DNA of 64,000 bases from Aeromicrobium phragmitis. GTDB taxonomy: Bacteria; Actinomycetota; Actinomycetes; Propionibacteriales; Nocardioidaceae. Each line of letters begins with the position of its first letter. Position 1 is the first letter of the stretch. A program made the translations under genes and the position numbers. The notes below the pieces were generated by a model. The model worked only from the letters and a program-made list of their open reading frames with translations. It made no database searches and was not told the DNA's origin. The stretch covers positions 62,001 to 126,000 of the forward strand of contig NZ_RDBF01000007.1 in assembly GCF_003674095.1 (NCBI RefSeq). The letters run 5' to 3'. This document shows positions 23,181-34,289 of the stretch, piece after piece.

Positions 23181-23215
23181 GGGAGGGGTTGTGACCGCCG
23201 ACCCTGGAGCCCACT

Positions 23216-26039
<2,824 letters not shown>

Positions 26040-26050
<11 letters not shown>

Positions 26051-26798
26051 CGTCCGCCCACCAGGTGACGACCTGGTCGACAACAGGGTCGGGCGTCTTC
26101 GCCCAGAACACGTGGTGGGTCGAGCCGCCTTCGGGCGTGTCGGCTCTGCGATAGTCCCAGCGCGTCAACGCACTGGGCTCGATGAGGGTCCGCTCGAAGT
26201 GCCGCGAGGCGGCCGCCACCGCGTAGCGGTCGCCTTCGAGGTCGATCGCGAGGGTCGGTGTGTCGATCCGGTGGGGGACCGGGAACGGCGCCCCGCCTGT
26301 GCGCGCCACGTGGGCCCACTCGCGCATGAGCGTGCGGGCTCCCGGCGCGCCGAACAGCGGTGGCGGCACGAAGCCGCGAACCGCCGATGCCAGCGGCACG
26401 AGCAGGCCCATCGTGAGGAGTCCGAGGCCGGCATGCGGGTAATACCGGAAGTGCGGCAGCGACGCGCCGACGAGGACGATGCCGTCGGCGGGCTCGTGGG
26501 TGAGCTGGTGGCCCACCGCGACGTGCCCGCCGAGACTGTGCCCGAGCAGGAGCACGGGATGGTCGGGGAACTCCGCCCGCGCCTTGGCGACTGCCTCGGC
26601 AGTGTCGGCGATCTCGTCGGCGTAGGACCAGTCGTGGCGGCGCGACGCCCGCACGCCGTCACGCTCGAAACCTCGGCGCGGAAGGGCTCGCGCATGCCAG
26701 CCCCGGGACTCGAACGCCTCGACCACGCGACCGTAGAAGTGCGAACCGATAGCCATGGCAGGAGAGACGAGGACGACCGGAGTGTTCACGTCGCTCAT
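26040..26798 (-). CDS. Alpha/beta hydrolase
   Basis: A 252-aa alpha/beta-hydrolase. The nucleophile elbow is [16 protein letters not shown] (Ser), with an oxyanion-region [15 protein letters not shown] near the N-terminus; DLEGDRYAV is a candidate for the acid and STHHVFWA for the catalytic His. Substrate unknown; the fold is close to serine-aminopeptidase-S33/lysophospholipase-type proteins. ATG at 26798 ([10 protein letters not shown]) is preferred over upstream in-frame starts, which would add a basic low-complexity tail. A perfect 17-nt palindrome sits 2 nt before the start codon. Confidence 0.82.
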
Positions 26799-26800
26799 TG

Positions 26801-26817
26801 TGACAGTAATGCTGTCA
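26801..26817. promoter_or_regulatory. Perfect palindromic operator at hydrolase start
   Basis: TGACAGTAATGCTGTCA: TGACAG arms around a 5-nt centre. It overlaps the expected core promoter of the minus-strand hydrolase and lies 74 nt before the plus-strand membrane protein. It looks like a TetR-family site; no TetR gene is in the window. Confidence 0.6.
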
Positions 26818-26890
26818 GTGTTGCCACCCTCGGTCCAGTGGTCGTCTGCCGCATGGAACACTTTCCTGCGTCGAGTCTTCGGAGGTGGCG

Positions 26891-27259
26891 GTGAGCGCGC
26901 TGGTGGTCTACGCGACCTGCGCCTATGCGCTCGCGGTCGGCGCGTACGCGGCATGGCACAGCTGGCGCGGCTATCGGTTCAGCAACCCGTTGTTCTACGC
27001 GATCGCGCTGCTCGAAGTCGGGCTGATCGCGATCACCGTCGGCTCGGCGATGGCCTACAACGGGCGCGATCACGAGGTGGACGGCATCCTGTTCTTCTCG
27101 TACCTGGCGACGACGCTCGTCATTCCACCGGCGGCGGTGTTCTGGGGCGTGGTGGAGAAGACGCGCTGGGGGACCGGCGTCGTCACGATCGCGATGATCA
27201 CCGTCGCCGCGCTCATGCTCCGGCTTCACGGCATCTGGGAGGGGCCCGCTCGTGGCTGA
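26891..27259 (+). CDS. Four-helix membrane protein of unknown function
   Basis: A 122-aa protein with four hydrophobic segments (LVVYATCAYALAVGAYAAWH, FYAIALLEVGLIAITVGSAM, ILFFSYLATTLVIPPAAVFW, TGVVTIAMITVAALMLRLHG). GGAGG at 26880-26884 favours the GTG at 26891 over that at 26885. It overlaps the next membrane-protein gene by 8 nt; the two probably work as a pair in the membrane. No family recognised. Confidence 0.75.
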   Translation: MSALVVYATCAYALAVGAYAAWHSWRGYRFSNPLFYAIALLEVGLIAITVGSAMAYNGRDHEVDGILFFSYLATTLVIPPAAVFWGVVEKTRWGTGVVTIAMITVAALMLRLHGIWEGPARG

Positions 27260-27647
27260 CGCGCACACCTCACACGGTTTCGGCCGCCTTCTCGTCGCGG
27301 TGTACGCGGTCTTCGCGCTCTCGGCGTCCGCCCGCTCGCTGTACCAGCTGGCGACTCACGCGGAGGACGCGCCGTTCGCGTACTCGCTGTCGGCGCTGGC
27401 GGGACTGGTGTACGTGCTCGCGACCTACGCCCTGGCGACCAACCGGCAGCGGCTCGCGTCATGGACGATCGGGTTCGAACTCGTCGGCGTGCTCGCCGTC
27501 GGCCTGCTGACGGTGCTCGATCCTGCGCTCTTTCCCGAGGCGACCGTGTGGTCGCTGTTCGGCATCCAGTACGCGTTCGTGCCGCTCGTCCTGCCGCTGA
27601 TCGGCCTGTGGTGGGTCTACCGGCGACGCGCCGTCAGCCGGGCCTGA
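27252..27647 (+). CDS. Four-helix membrane protein of unknown function
   Basis: A 131-aa protein with four predicted helices (GRLLVAVYAVFALSASARSL, AYSLSALAGLVYVLATYALA, IGFELVGVLAVGLLTVLDPA, FGIQYAFVPLVLPLIGLWWV) ending in a basic YRRRAVSRA. GTG at 27252 overlaps the preceding gene. Function unknown; it resembles small integral membrane proteins common in actinobacteria. Confidence 0.75.
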   Translation: MADAHTSHGFGRLLVAVYAVFALSASARSLYQLATHAEDAPFAYSLSALAGLVYVLATYALATNRQRLASWTIGFELVGVLAVGLLTVLDPALFPEATVWSLFGIQYAFVPLVLPLIGLWWVYRRRAVSRA

Positions 27648-27649
27648 CC

Positions 27650-28108
27650 GTGGAGGTCGAGCCATACGAGTTCCGGTCCCGGTGGGAGCTGCCGGTCGAC
27701 CGCGCCCACCTGTGGAACGTCGTCGAAACGTCGCTCGCGGCCGACGACCCGCTCCCGTGGTGGAATCTCGTCCAGGTGGTGGGACGCGACGACGGCGCAC
27801 TGCACCTCATGGCCCGCAGTGGCCTGGGGTATCGGCTGCGCTTCACGATCGACGACCTGCGGCTACGCCGGCCCGGCCAGATGACGTTCACCTCGACCGG
27901 GGACCTCGTCGGGCGCGCCGTCTTGCGCTTCGTACCGGTCGGCCGACGCCGAACGGTGCTACTGATCGACTGGCATGTCGAAGTGACGCGGCCGTGGATG
28001 CGACGAACCGACGTCGTCTTGCGACCGGTCTTCTCCGCAGCGCACGCGGTCGTCATGCGTCGTGGAGAACGTCGCCTGCGGCGATGGCTGGGAGAATCGG
28101 GCCGCTGA
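27650..28108 (+). CDS. START-like (SRPBCC) domain protein
   Basis: A 152-aa protein with the helix-grip pattern of the SRPBCC superfamily: opening strand EVEPYEFRSRWELPVDRAHL, WNVVETSLAADDPLPWW, repeated strands (LGYRLRFTIDDLRLRRPGQM, LLIDWHVEVTRPWMRRT) and a long C-terminal helix. Such proteins bind lipids or act as polyketide-cyclase-like enzymes; ligand unknown. GTG at 27650 lies 2 nt after the preceding stop, so it belongs to the same operon as the two membrane proteins. Confidence 0.72.
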   Translation: MEVEPYEFRSRWELPVDRAHLWNVVETSLAADDPLPWWNLVQVVGRDDGALHLMARSGLGYRLRFTIDDLRLRRPGQMTFTSTGDLVGRAVLRFVPVGRRRTVLLIDWHVEVTRPWMRRTDVVLRPVFSAAHAVVMRRGERRLRRWLGESGR

Positions 28109-28111
28109 CGC

Positions 28112-28117
28112 TAGGCT
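28112..28117 (+). promoter_or_regulatory. -10 element of WXG100-like operon
   Basis: TAGGCT about 35 nt before the ATG at 28152, just after the stop of the START-like gene. Confidence 0.4.
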
Positions 28118-28151
28118 CCTGTCGGGCACGTACCGGCACGAGGGGGCACAC

Positions 28152-28436
28152 ATGGCCGATCTGTTCGTCGACACCGATCTGCTGCGCCGAGCGCAACGGG
28201 ATCTCGACCGCATCGAGCCGCTGCTGCGCGCGCCGACGGAGGGCATGGCGGACCTGGCCGGTAGCGCGACCGAGGTCGTTCGGCTGCGCGAGGCGCTGCG
28301 CGAGTTCGGCGACGAATGGGACTACGGCATCGGCAAGCTGGCGAACTTCACCGGCGGTCTCGCCGAAGCGCTGCAGACGATCCGCGACACGTTCGACGAG
28401 GCCGAACGCCAGCTGAGCGGGGCGTTCGAGCAGTGA
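28152..28436 (+). CDS. Small helical WXG100-like protein
   Basis: A 94-aa all-helical protein (LFVDTDLLRRAQRDLDRIEP, VVRLREALREFGDEWDYGIG, LAEALQTIRDTFDEAERQLS). The size, helix-turn-helix layout and a W-x-x-G centre (EWDYGIG) resemble WXG100/ESX substrates and their partners. The call is by layout, not by strong family identity. The stop overlaps the next gene by 4 nt. No secretion machinery (EccC ATPase and so on) is seen in the window. Confidence 0.6.
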   Translation: MADLFVDTDLLRRAQRDLDRIEPLLRAPTEGMADLAGSATEVVRLREALREFGDEWDYGIGKLANFTGGLAEALQTIRDTFDEAERQLSGAFEQ

Positions 28437-29527
28437 CCGCTTATCCCCATCTGGGTTTCGATCCCGTCGCCAGCGACGAGGGCTCCGGCGCGAGCATCGC
28501 CTACCAGCTGCGTCGCACCGCGAGCCGACTCGACGAGATGATCGGCCTGCTCGAGGGCAAGGACGGGACGTGGCAAGGCCGGTCCGCGGAGGCGTTCCGT
28601 GCGTCGGTGGACGATGAACTCCTGCCGCGCGCCCGGGAGGCACGCGAGAGCTTCTCGCTCGCCGCTCGCGCCGTCGACGGCTGGGTCGGCGATGTCCCGG
28701 GATTTCGTCGGCGCGCACAACTGCTGGAGGACGAAGCGGCCGCGGCGGCGTCGCAGGCGGTCGCGGCTCAACAGCGCCTCGACGGACTCGTGGCGCCGGC
28801 GGAGGACGCTCCCGAGCGCGAACAGTTCGACCGCGACCGCCGTGCAGCGGAGCGTGCCGTCAGCGCGGCGCAGGGCGACATCTCTCGCATCCTCGAGGAC
28901 GCGCGGCGTCTGCAGGACGACGTCGAGGCGCGCGGCGCGGAGGTCGCCACGTCACTGACCACGGCGATGAACATCGCCCCGGACAAGCCGGGGCTCTTCG
29001 CGAGCCTGGCCGACTTCGACATCGGCGAATGGCTCAGCGACGCCGCCGACTGGTTCATGGACGACTTCCTGCCCGCGTTGCAGGAACTCGCCCGCGTCGT
29101 GGGTGCCGTCGCGACCATCGCCGCGTTCGTCTGCACGATCCTCACCCCGTTCTTCCCGGCGCTGGCCGCCCTGGCCGGGGCGTTCGCGCTCATCGGCCGC
29201 ATCGCCGGTCTGGTCGACCTCGCCGTCTCGGGCATCAACATGCTGGCGGGGAAGGAAGGCGCGTTCGGCGAGTTCCTCGTCGGAGCGGTGTCCACCGTCG
29301 TCGGCGCGAAGATCGGCAGCATGGTCGGGCCCATCGTCGAGGCCAACCTCAACATGGGGGCGCTCGTCCCGGTCATCGCGGGGGTGGGGAGCAGCGGTAC
29401 CGCCACCCTGGCGTTCCAGGTGAACCAGAACTTCCTTCCGTCGGCGGTCTACTGGGGGATCACCAACTTCCGCGACGTCTCCGGGGCCGTCGACGAGCTC
29501 GACCCGCGCCGCGAGGAGGCACGGTGA
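28433..29527 (+). CDS. Putative type VII secretion-associated WXG protein with hydrophobic core
   Basis: A 364-aa protein. The N-terminal 90 residues form a WXG-like helical hairpin (TASRLDEMIGLLEGKDGTWQ, GRSAEAFRASVDDELL). A long coiled coil follows (RRAQLLEDEAAAAASQAVAA, FDRDRRAAERAVSAAQGDIS, RILEDARRLQDDVEARG). Residues about 220-330 are strongly hydrophobic (LARVVGAVATIAAFVCTILT, PALAALAGAFALIGRIAGLV). This is the layout of 'putative T7SS-secreted protein' scaffolds of polymorphic toxins, but no toxin domain is attached. It overlaps both neighbours by 4 nt. Confidence 0.65.
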   Translation: MTAYPHLGFDPVASDEGSGASIAYQLRRTASRLDEMIGLLEGKDGTWQGRSAEAFRASVDDELLPRAREARESFSLAARAVDGWVGDVPGFRRRAQLLEDEAAAAASQAVAAQQRLDGLVAPAEDAPEREQFDRDRRAAERAVSAAQGDISRILEDARRLQDDVEARGAEVATSLTTAMNIAPDKPGLFASLADFDIGEWLSDAADWFMDDFLPALQELARVVGAVATIAAFVCTILTPFFPALAALAGAFALIGRIAGLVDLAVSGINMLAGKEGAFGEFLVGAVSTVVGAKIGSMVGPIVEANLNMGALVPVIAGVGSSGTATLAFQVNQNFLPSAVYWGITNFRDVSGAVDELDPRREEAR

Positions 29528-30264
29528 GCACCCCGATGCTCGCGACCCCCCTGCCGTTCGGGTGGTTGGAGATCGGCGCGTTCGAGGACGCCGACACGGT
29601 CGAGGCGTTCGTACGCTCCCGGCTCGACACCGATCCCGCCGACCTTCCGGCCGAGGTGACGGCTCAGGTCGCGGCGGCGTTGCGCGAGGCCCACGCCTGG
29701 ACCACCAGTGTCTCGTGGCACCACCTGGGCGTTCTCGTCACCTCGGTGAGCGAGCAGACCGGATCGGATCAGCGCCGACCGACGGCGTGGACCGTGGGAG
29801 TGACCACGATGCCCGCGCCCCCGTCGCGCGAGATCAATCCCGCCGGGCTCATCGAACGGCTGCTCCCGAGCCGGGGTCCGGCCATGGACATCAGCACCGT
29901 GCGGCTCCCTGACGGGCGCGACGCCGTGTCGGGCACGGGGACGCTGTCCGCCGCGCGCGCGGCCGACACTGACCACCGCGTCGAGCTCCCGCGCTACGAT
30001 CCGTCAGCACTCGGCCTCGTGACGACGTGGGTTCCGCTGCCCGAGAGCACCGTCCTCCTCGGCGTCGTCGCGGTGGCGCTCAGCGCTGACGAGCTCGCCG
30101 CACTGCAGCTGCTGACCGTCGAGATGGCCGCGGGCGCGCAGCTGGTGGACGACCCCTCGACCCTGCCCTCCGAGCGGGTGCTCGTGGACCCGGATCGTCG
30201 AGTGCACCCGGACGGCTACCTGCCGCCGGCTCTGGAGCACGTCGCCCACGAGGCGAACTCGTGA
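29524..30264 (+). CDS. Hypothetical soluble protein in WXG100-like operon
   Basis: A 246-aa protein with no recognised domain (PLPFGWLEIGAFEDADTVEA, SVSWHHLGVLVTSVSEQTGS, GLVTTWVPLPESTVLLGVVA). Predicted alternating strands and helices, no signal peptide or membrane helix. Position behind the WXG-type protein suggests a chaperone or accessory role, as EspG-like proteins have elsewhere, but this is only context. GTG at 29524 overlaps the previous stop by 4 nt. Confidence 0.6.
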   Translation: MSTPMLATPLPFGWLEIGAFEDADTVEAFVRSRLDTDPADLPAEVTAQVAAALREAHAWTTSVSWHHLGVLVTSVSEQTGSDQRRPTAWTVGVTTMPAPPSREINPAGLIERLLPSRGPAMDISTVRLPDGRDAVSGTGTLSAARAADTDHRVELPRYDPSALGLVTTWVPLPESTVLLGVVAVALSADELAALQLLTVEMAAGAQLVDDPSTLPSERVLVDPDRRVHPDGYLPPALEHVAHEANS

Positions 30265-30896
30265 TGTGGCTCGTCGGCAGGCAGGCGCGAGCGCTCGTCG
30301 ATGGCTCCACGGCGGCCCCGGGAGACCATCGCGAACAGCTGATGACGCTCGACCGAGCACTGGCGTCGCCGCTGCGGCTGGCCGTCGGTGGCGTCGCCCT
30401 CGTCGTGGCCGGCCTGGCCAGTCTCGTGGTCGGACTGGCGGCGATCACGATCGTCGACGGCCGGATGGACGTCGCCTCGTGGCTTCTCCTCGGCGTCGCC
30501 CTCGTGGTCTACGCAGGTGCGATGGCCGCGCTCATCGTGCTCGGTCGCTCCGGTTCGCGGCTGGTGGACGCCTGGTTGCGGTGGTTCGGCGCGCACCGCG
30601 AACCCGTCGGTCGTCGCGGGATCTGGGGGCGCTTCTTCACGCTGGGGTCGTGGGTTCGGGCGGTGGCGACGGCACTCGTCCTCCTCGCGGCGTTGATGGC
30701 CGCGGGCCTGGTCGTGGCGGGCGCGAGTCCGGGGAATCCGGCCGGGTTCGACGGCGATGGTCGGGTGTTCAGCGTGGCGCTCGGTCTCGCGTGGGGCATC
30801 CCGCTGCTGGCGACCACCGTGACGTTCGCGAGGGGCGACTTCCGGACGATGGCGGCGATCGGGCGCCGGGTCCGTGATGAGTATGCCCGCCGTTGA
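30261..30896 (+). CDS. Membrane protein at end of WXG100-like operon
   Basis: A 211-aa protein with four membrane helices in two pairs (LRLAVGGVALVVAGLASLVV, VASWLLLGVALVVYAGAMAA, VRAVATALVLLAALMAAGLV, FSVALGLAWGIPLLATTVTF) and basic cytoplasmic ends. The frame starts GTGATG at 30261/30264; GTG overlaps the preceding stop. No family recognised. It may anchor the operon's products to the membrane. It converges with the siroheme-synthase gene with 2 nt between stops. Confidence 0.65.
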   Translation: MMWLVGRQARALVDGSTAAPGDHREQLMTLDRALASPLRLAVGGVALVVAGLASLVVGLAAITIVDGRMDVASWLLLGVALVVYAGAMAALIVLGRSGSRLVDAWLRWFGAHREPVGRRGIWGRFFTLGSWVRAVATALVLLAALMAAGLVVAGASPGNPAGFDGDGRVFSVALGLAWGIPLLATTVTFARGDFRTMAAIGRRVRDEYARR

Positions 30897-30898
30897 TC

Positions 30899-32086
30899 TC
30901 AGGAGGACAGCGCCGTGACGACGTCGCCCACGACGACGATCGCCGGCGCGCTCGCCCCTGCCTGCGCGGCGCGCCCGGCGATGTCGGCGAGGACGCCGGT
31001 CGTCACCCGCTGATCGGGCAGGAATCCGCGCTCGATGACGGCCGCGGGCGTCGATCCCGCGTGTCCCGCAGCGATGAGCTCCTCGGTGGTCTGCGCCAAC
31101 CGTTTGACGCCCATCAGCAGGACGAGGGTGTGGTCGCTGCGGCGGGGGAGCTCGGCGAGCTCCTCGTGGCCCGTGACGACGGTGAAACCGCGCGCGACCC
31201 CGCGATGGGTCACCGGGATGCCGGCCGCCGCCGCGACGGCGATGGCGCTGGTGACGCCCGGAACGACCTCGACCGGGATTCCCGCGGCGCGGCAGGCCAG
31301 TAGCTCTTCGCCGCCACGGCCGAACACGTACGGGTCGCCGCCCTTGAGTCGCACCACGATGTTGCCCTCGCGCGCACGGTCGACCAGGATCGCGTTGATC
31401 TGCTCCTGGGGAACGGGATGGCGGTCGGGCATCTTGCCGACGTCGATGACCTCGACGTCCTCGTCGAGCTCCTCGAGCACGGCCTGCGGTGCCAGCCGGT
31501 CGACCACGACGACGTCCGCCTCGGCGAGGAGCCGCCGACCGCGCGTGGTGAGCAGACCGGGATCGCCGGGCCCGGCGCCGACCAGGGCGACCTTGCCCCC
31601 CGGGTGATGAGTCCGATGGCGCAACGGAAGCTCGCCGGACTCGACCGCCGCGACCACCGCATCGCGCAGCGTGGCGGCGCGCCGAGCGTCCCCGCCGGCG
31701 TTGATCGCGACCGCCACGTCGTCGACGCGCCCGGTGGCCGGCATCCACGCCGTCGCGGCCTCGGGATCGCCCCCCTTGAGACACCACAGATGTGCCTTCT
31801 CGGCGTCGCGCGCGACCGCGTCGTCGGTCGCCGGATCGGCGGTGGCCGTCTGCACCAGCCATGCACCGTCGAGATCGCCGGGCTGATAGGCGCGCGCCAC
31901 CCACGTCACTTCGTCACGTTCCACCCGCGCGGTCAGGGCGGGGGAGAGTTCCGGGGCGATGACCACGACGTCGGCACCCGCCTCGACGAGCGACGTCGTC
32001 CGTCGGGACGCCACATGGCCGCCACCGACGACCACGACGCGGCGCCCGGTCAGGCGCAGCGAGATCGGGAAGAGGGGAGCGGTCAC
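30899..32086 (-). CDS. cobA: Siroheme synthase-like fusion: precorrin-2 dehydrogenase + uroporphyrinogen-III C-methyltransferase
   Basis: A 395-aa bifunctional protein. Residues about 1-150 are a precorrin-2 dehydrogenase Rossmann domain (LRLTGRRVVVVGGGHVASRR, VEAGADVVVIAPELSPALTA). Residues about 160-395 are SUMT (KVALVGAGPGDPGLLTTRGR, VVVRLKGGDPYVFGRGGEE, VPGVTSAIAVAAAAGIPVTH). It methylates uroporphyrinogen III to precorrin-2 and oxidises it to sirohydrochlorin, toward the siroheme of sulfite reductase. It is shorter than E. coli CysG, and the central chelatase/dimerisation part is reduced. Last gene of the cysH-cysD-cysN-cobA operon, 2 nt after cysN. The sulfite reductase is not in the window. 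Confidence 0.9.
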   Translation of the reverse strand: MTAPLFPISLRLTGRRVVVVGGGHVASRRTTSLVEAGADVVVIAPELSPALTARVERDEVTWVARAYQPGDLDGAWLVQTATADPATDDAVARDAEKAHLWCLKGGDPEAATAWMPATGRVDDVAVAINAGGDARRAATLRDAVVAAVESGELPLRHRTHHPGGKVALVGAGPGDPGLLTTRGRRLLAEADVVVVDRLAPQAVLEELDEDVEVIDVGKMPDRHPVPQEQINAILVDRAREGNIVVRLKGGDPYVFGRGGEELLACRAAGIPVEVVPGVTSAIAVAAAAGIPVTHRGVARGFTVVTGHEELAELPRRSDHTLVLLMGVKRLAQTTEELIAAGHAGSTPAAVIERGFLPDQRVTTGVLADIAGRAAQAGASAPAIVVVGDVVTALSS

Positions 32087-32088
32087 GG

Positions 32089-33366
32089 TCAGACGGTAGC
32101 GGTCGCGAGCAGCGCGTCGCCGACCATCCCGGCGGCGAGCGTGGTGCCGTCGTGGGCGTCGACGAGCAGGAACGCTCCCGTGCTGCGCGCCCGGACGTAC
32201 GGCTCCGCGGGGATGGGGGAGGCGAGGCGCAAGGTGACGTGGCCGATGTCGTTGAGTTCGAGCGCGTCGGCGGGTCGCAGCTCGGTCGCATCGAGGTCGA
32301 GGCGCCCGGAGATCGTGCGCACGAGCGCCTGCACCGTCCGAGTGCCGTGCTTGAGGAGCACCTTCATGCCCGGCCGGAGAGCGTGGTCGGCGAGCCAGGC
32401 GACCGTGCCGTCGACGTCGTGGACGGGCTCGGGGGGGTCGGCAGCGGCGGCGATGAGGTCACCGCGGCTGATGTCGATGTCGTCGGCGAGTCGCAGGGTG
32501 ACCGACTGGGGTGCGAACGCCTCGTCCAGTTCCTGGCCGGCTTGGTCGATGCCGACGACGGTGGAGCTGCGACCGCCGGGCAGGACGGCGACCGCGTCGC
32601 CGACTCGGACGACGCCGGAGGCGACTTGCCCCGCGTACCCGCGGTAGTCCCGGTAGCGCTCGTCGGCAGCGCTCTGCGGACGGATGACGAGCTGGACCGG
32701 GAACCGCAGCGGTTCGTGATCGGGGTCGCCCTTGGCGGGCAACCCTTCCAGCAGCTCCAGCAGGCTGGGGCCGTCGTACCAAGGAGTCCGTGCCGAGCGG
32801 GTGACGACGTTGTCCCCTTCGAGGGCCGAGACCGGAAGCGTCAGCGCCTCGGGCATGCCGAGATCGCGCGCTGCGGCGATCACCTCGTCGGAGACGCGAG
32901 TGTAGGTGTCGTGGTCGTAGTCGACGAGGTCGATCTTGTTGACCACGACCACGACGTGCGGGACGCGCAGCAGCGAGGCGACGGCGAGGTGTCGCCGGGT
33001 CTGCTCCTGCAGACCCTTGCGCACGTCGACCAGCAACACGACGACGTCGGCGGTGCTCGCCCCCGTGACGGTGTTGCGCGTGTACTGCACGTGGCCGGGG
33101 CAGTCAGCGAGGATGAAGGTCCGGTTCGCGGTGGCGAAGTAGCGGTAGGCCACGTCGATCGTGATGCCCTGCTCACGTTCGGAACGCAGGCCGTCGGTGA
33201 GCAGCGCGAGATCGGCCGACGCCAGGCCGCGATCGCGGCTGACGCGCTCGACAGCGTCGAACTGGTCGGCCAGCACCGACTTCGAGTCGTAGAGCAGCCG
33301 ACCGACCAGCGTGGACTTGCCGTCGTCGACCGACCCGGCCGTGGCCAGGCGCAGCAGCGTGCTCAT
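32089..33366 (-). CDS. cysN: Sulfate adenylyltransferase GTPase subunit CysN
   Basis: A 425-aa EF-Tu-like GTPase that drives adenosine-5'-phosphosulfate formation with CysD. GTP-binding motifs: P-loop GSVDDGKSTLVGR, switch-I region EREQGITIDVAYRYF, DCPGHVQYTRN and NKIDLVDYD, followed by two beta-barrel domains. There is no C-terminal APS-kinase (CysC) domain; the length ends after the third domain. ATG at 33366 shares one base with the cysD stop. Confidence 0.94.
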   Translation of the reverse strand: MSTLLRLATAGSVDDGKSTLVGRLLYDSKSVLADQFDAVERVSRDRGLASADLALLTDGLRSEREQGITIDVAYRYFATANRTFILADCPGHVQYTRNTVTGASTADVVVLLVDVRKGLQEQTRRHLAVASLLRVPHVVVVVNKIDLVDYDHDTYTRVSDEVIAAARDLGMPEALTLPVSALEGDNVVTRSARTPWYDGPSLLELLEGLPAKGDPDHEPLRFPVQLVIRPQSAADERYRDYRGYAGQVASGVVRVGDAVAVLPGGRSSTVVGIDQAGQELDEAFAPQSVTLRLADDIDISRGDLIAAAADPPEPVHDVDGTVAWLADHALRPGMKVLLKHGTRTVQALVRTISGRLDLDATELRPADALELNDIGHVTLRLASPIPAEPYVRARSTGAFLLVDAHDGTTLAAGMVGDALLATATV

Positions 33367-34277
33367 CAGAAGTAGCCTTCCTTCTTCCGGTCTTCCATCG
33401 CCGCCTCGGAGATGCGGTCATCGGCACGGGTGGCGCCCCGCTCGGTGACGCGCGTCGCCGCCACTTCGGCGATGACGTCTTCGACGGTGGACGCCGGACT
33501 GTCCACGGCGCCGGTGCAGGACATGTCGCCGACCGTGCGATAACGGACCCGCCGGGTCGTCACCGTCTCGCCCTCGCGCGCGGGGGAGTGAGGCCCGACG
33601 GCGAGCAGCATGCCGTCGCGCTCGACGACCTCGCGCTCGTGCGCGTAGTACAACGGCGGGAGCTCGACCTTCTCCGCACCGATGTACTGCCAGATGTCGA
33701 GCTCGGTCCAGTTGCTCAGCGGAAACACCCGCACGTGCTGCCCGGGTGTGTGCCGGCCGTTGTACAGGTTCCACAGTTCCGGCCGTTGGTTGCGCGGGTC
33801 CCACTGGCCGAAATCGTCGCGCAGACTGAACACCCGTTCCTTCGCGCGAGCCTTCTCCTCGTCGCGGCGGCCACCTCCGAAGACCGCGTCGAAGCGGTGG
33901 TGTGCGATCGCGTCGAGCAGCGGCTGGGTCTGCAGGGGGTTGCGGGTGCCGTCGGCCCGTTCGCGCAGTCGGCCGTCGTCGATGTAGTCCTGCACCGAGG
34001 CGATCTCGAGCCGCAGGCCGAGCCGCTCCACCGTCTCGTCACGGAAGCGGAGCACCTCGGGGAAGTTGTGCCCGGTGTCGACGTGGAGCACGGCGAACGG
34101 GACGCGGGCGGGCCAGAACGCCTTGACGGCCAAGTGCAGCATCACGACGGAGTCCTTGCCGCCGGAGAACAGGATCACCGGACGCTCGAACTCCGCAGCC
34201 ACTTCGCGGATGATGTGGATGGACTCGGACTCGAGCCACTGCAGTTGGCTGAGTTCGCGGGAAGGGGTGAGGGTCAT
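33366..34277 (-). CDS. cysD: Sulfate adenylyltransferase subunit CysD
   Basis: A 303-aa ATP-sulfurylase catalytic subunit, activating sulfate with ATP. The PP-loop is PVILFSGGKDSVVMLHLA; other conserved blocks are FAVLHVDTGHNFPEVLRFRD, DAVFGGGRRDEEKARAKERV, FPLSNWTELDIWQYI and the C-terminal RKKEGYF. ATG at 34277 lies 12 nt after the cysH stop. Confidence 0.94.
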   Translation of the reverse strand: MTLTPSRELSQLQWLESESIHIIREVAAEFERPVILFSGGKDSVVMLHLAVKAFWPARVPFAVLHVDTGHNFPEVLRFRDETVERLGLRLEIASVQDYIDDGRLRERADGTRNPLQTQPLLDAIAHHRFDAVFGGGRRDEEKARAKERVFSLRDDFGQWDPRNQRPELWNLYNGRHTPGQHVRVFPLSNWTELDIWQYIGAEKVELPPLYYAHEREVVERDGMLLAVGPHSPAREGETVTTRRVRYRTVGDMSCTGAVDSPASTVEDVIAEVAATRVTERGATRADDRISEAAMEDRKKEGYF

Positions 34278-34289
34278 CGCTCAGCTCTC

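Noticed and set aside
23110..23215. Second glycine aptamer (tandem riboswitch)
   Set aside because: No second GCCGAAGG core with flanking GGAGAG was found before the gcvP start.
32089..33366. CysNC fusion with APS kinase
   Set aside because: The protein ends after the third EF-Tu-like domain; no second P-loop is present, and CysH has the Fe-S cysteines of an APS reductase.
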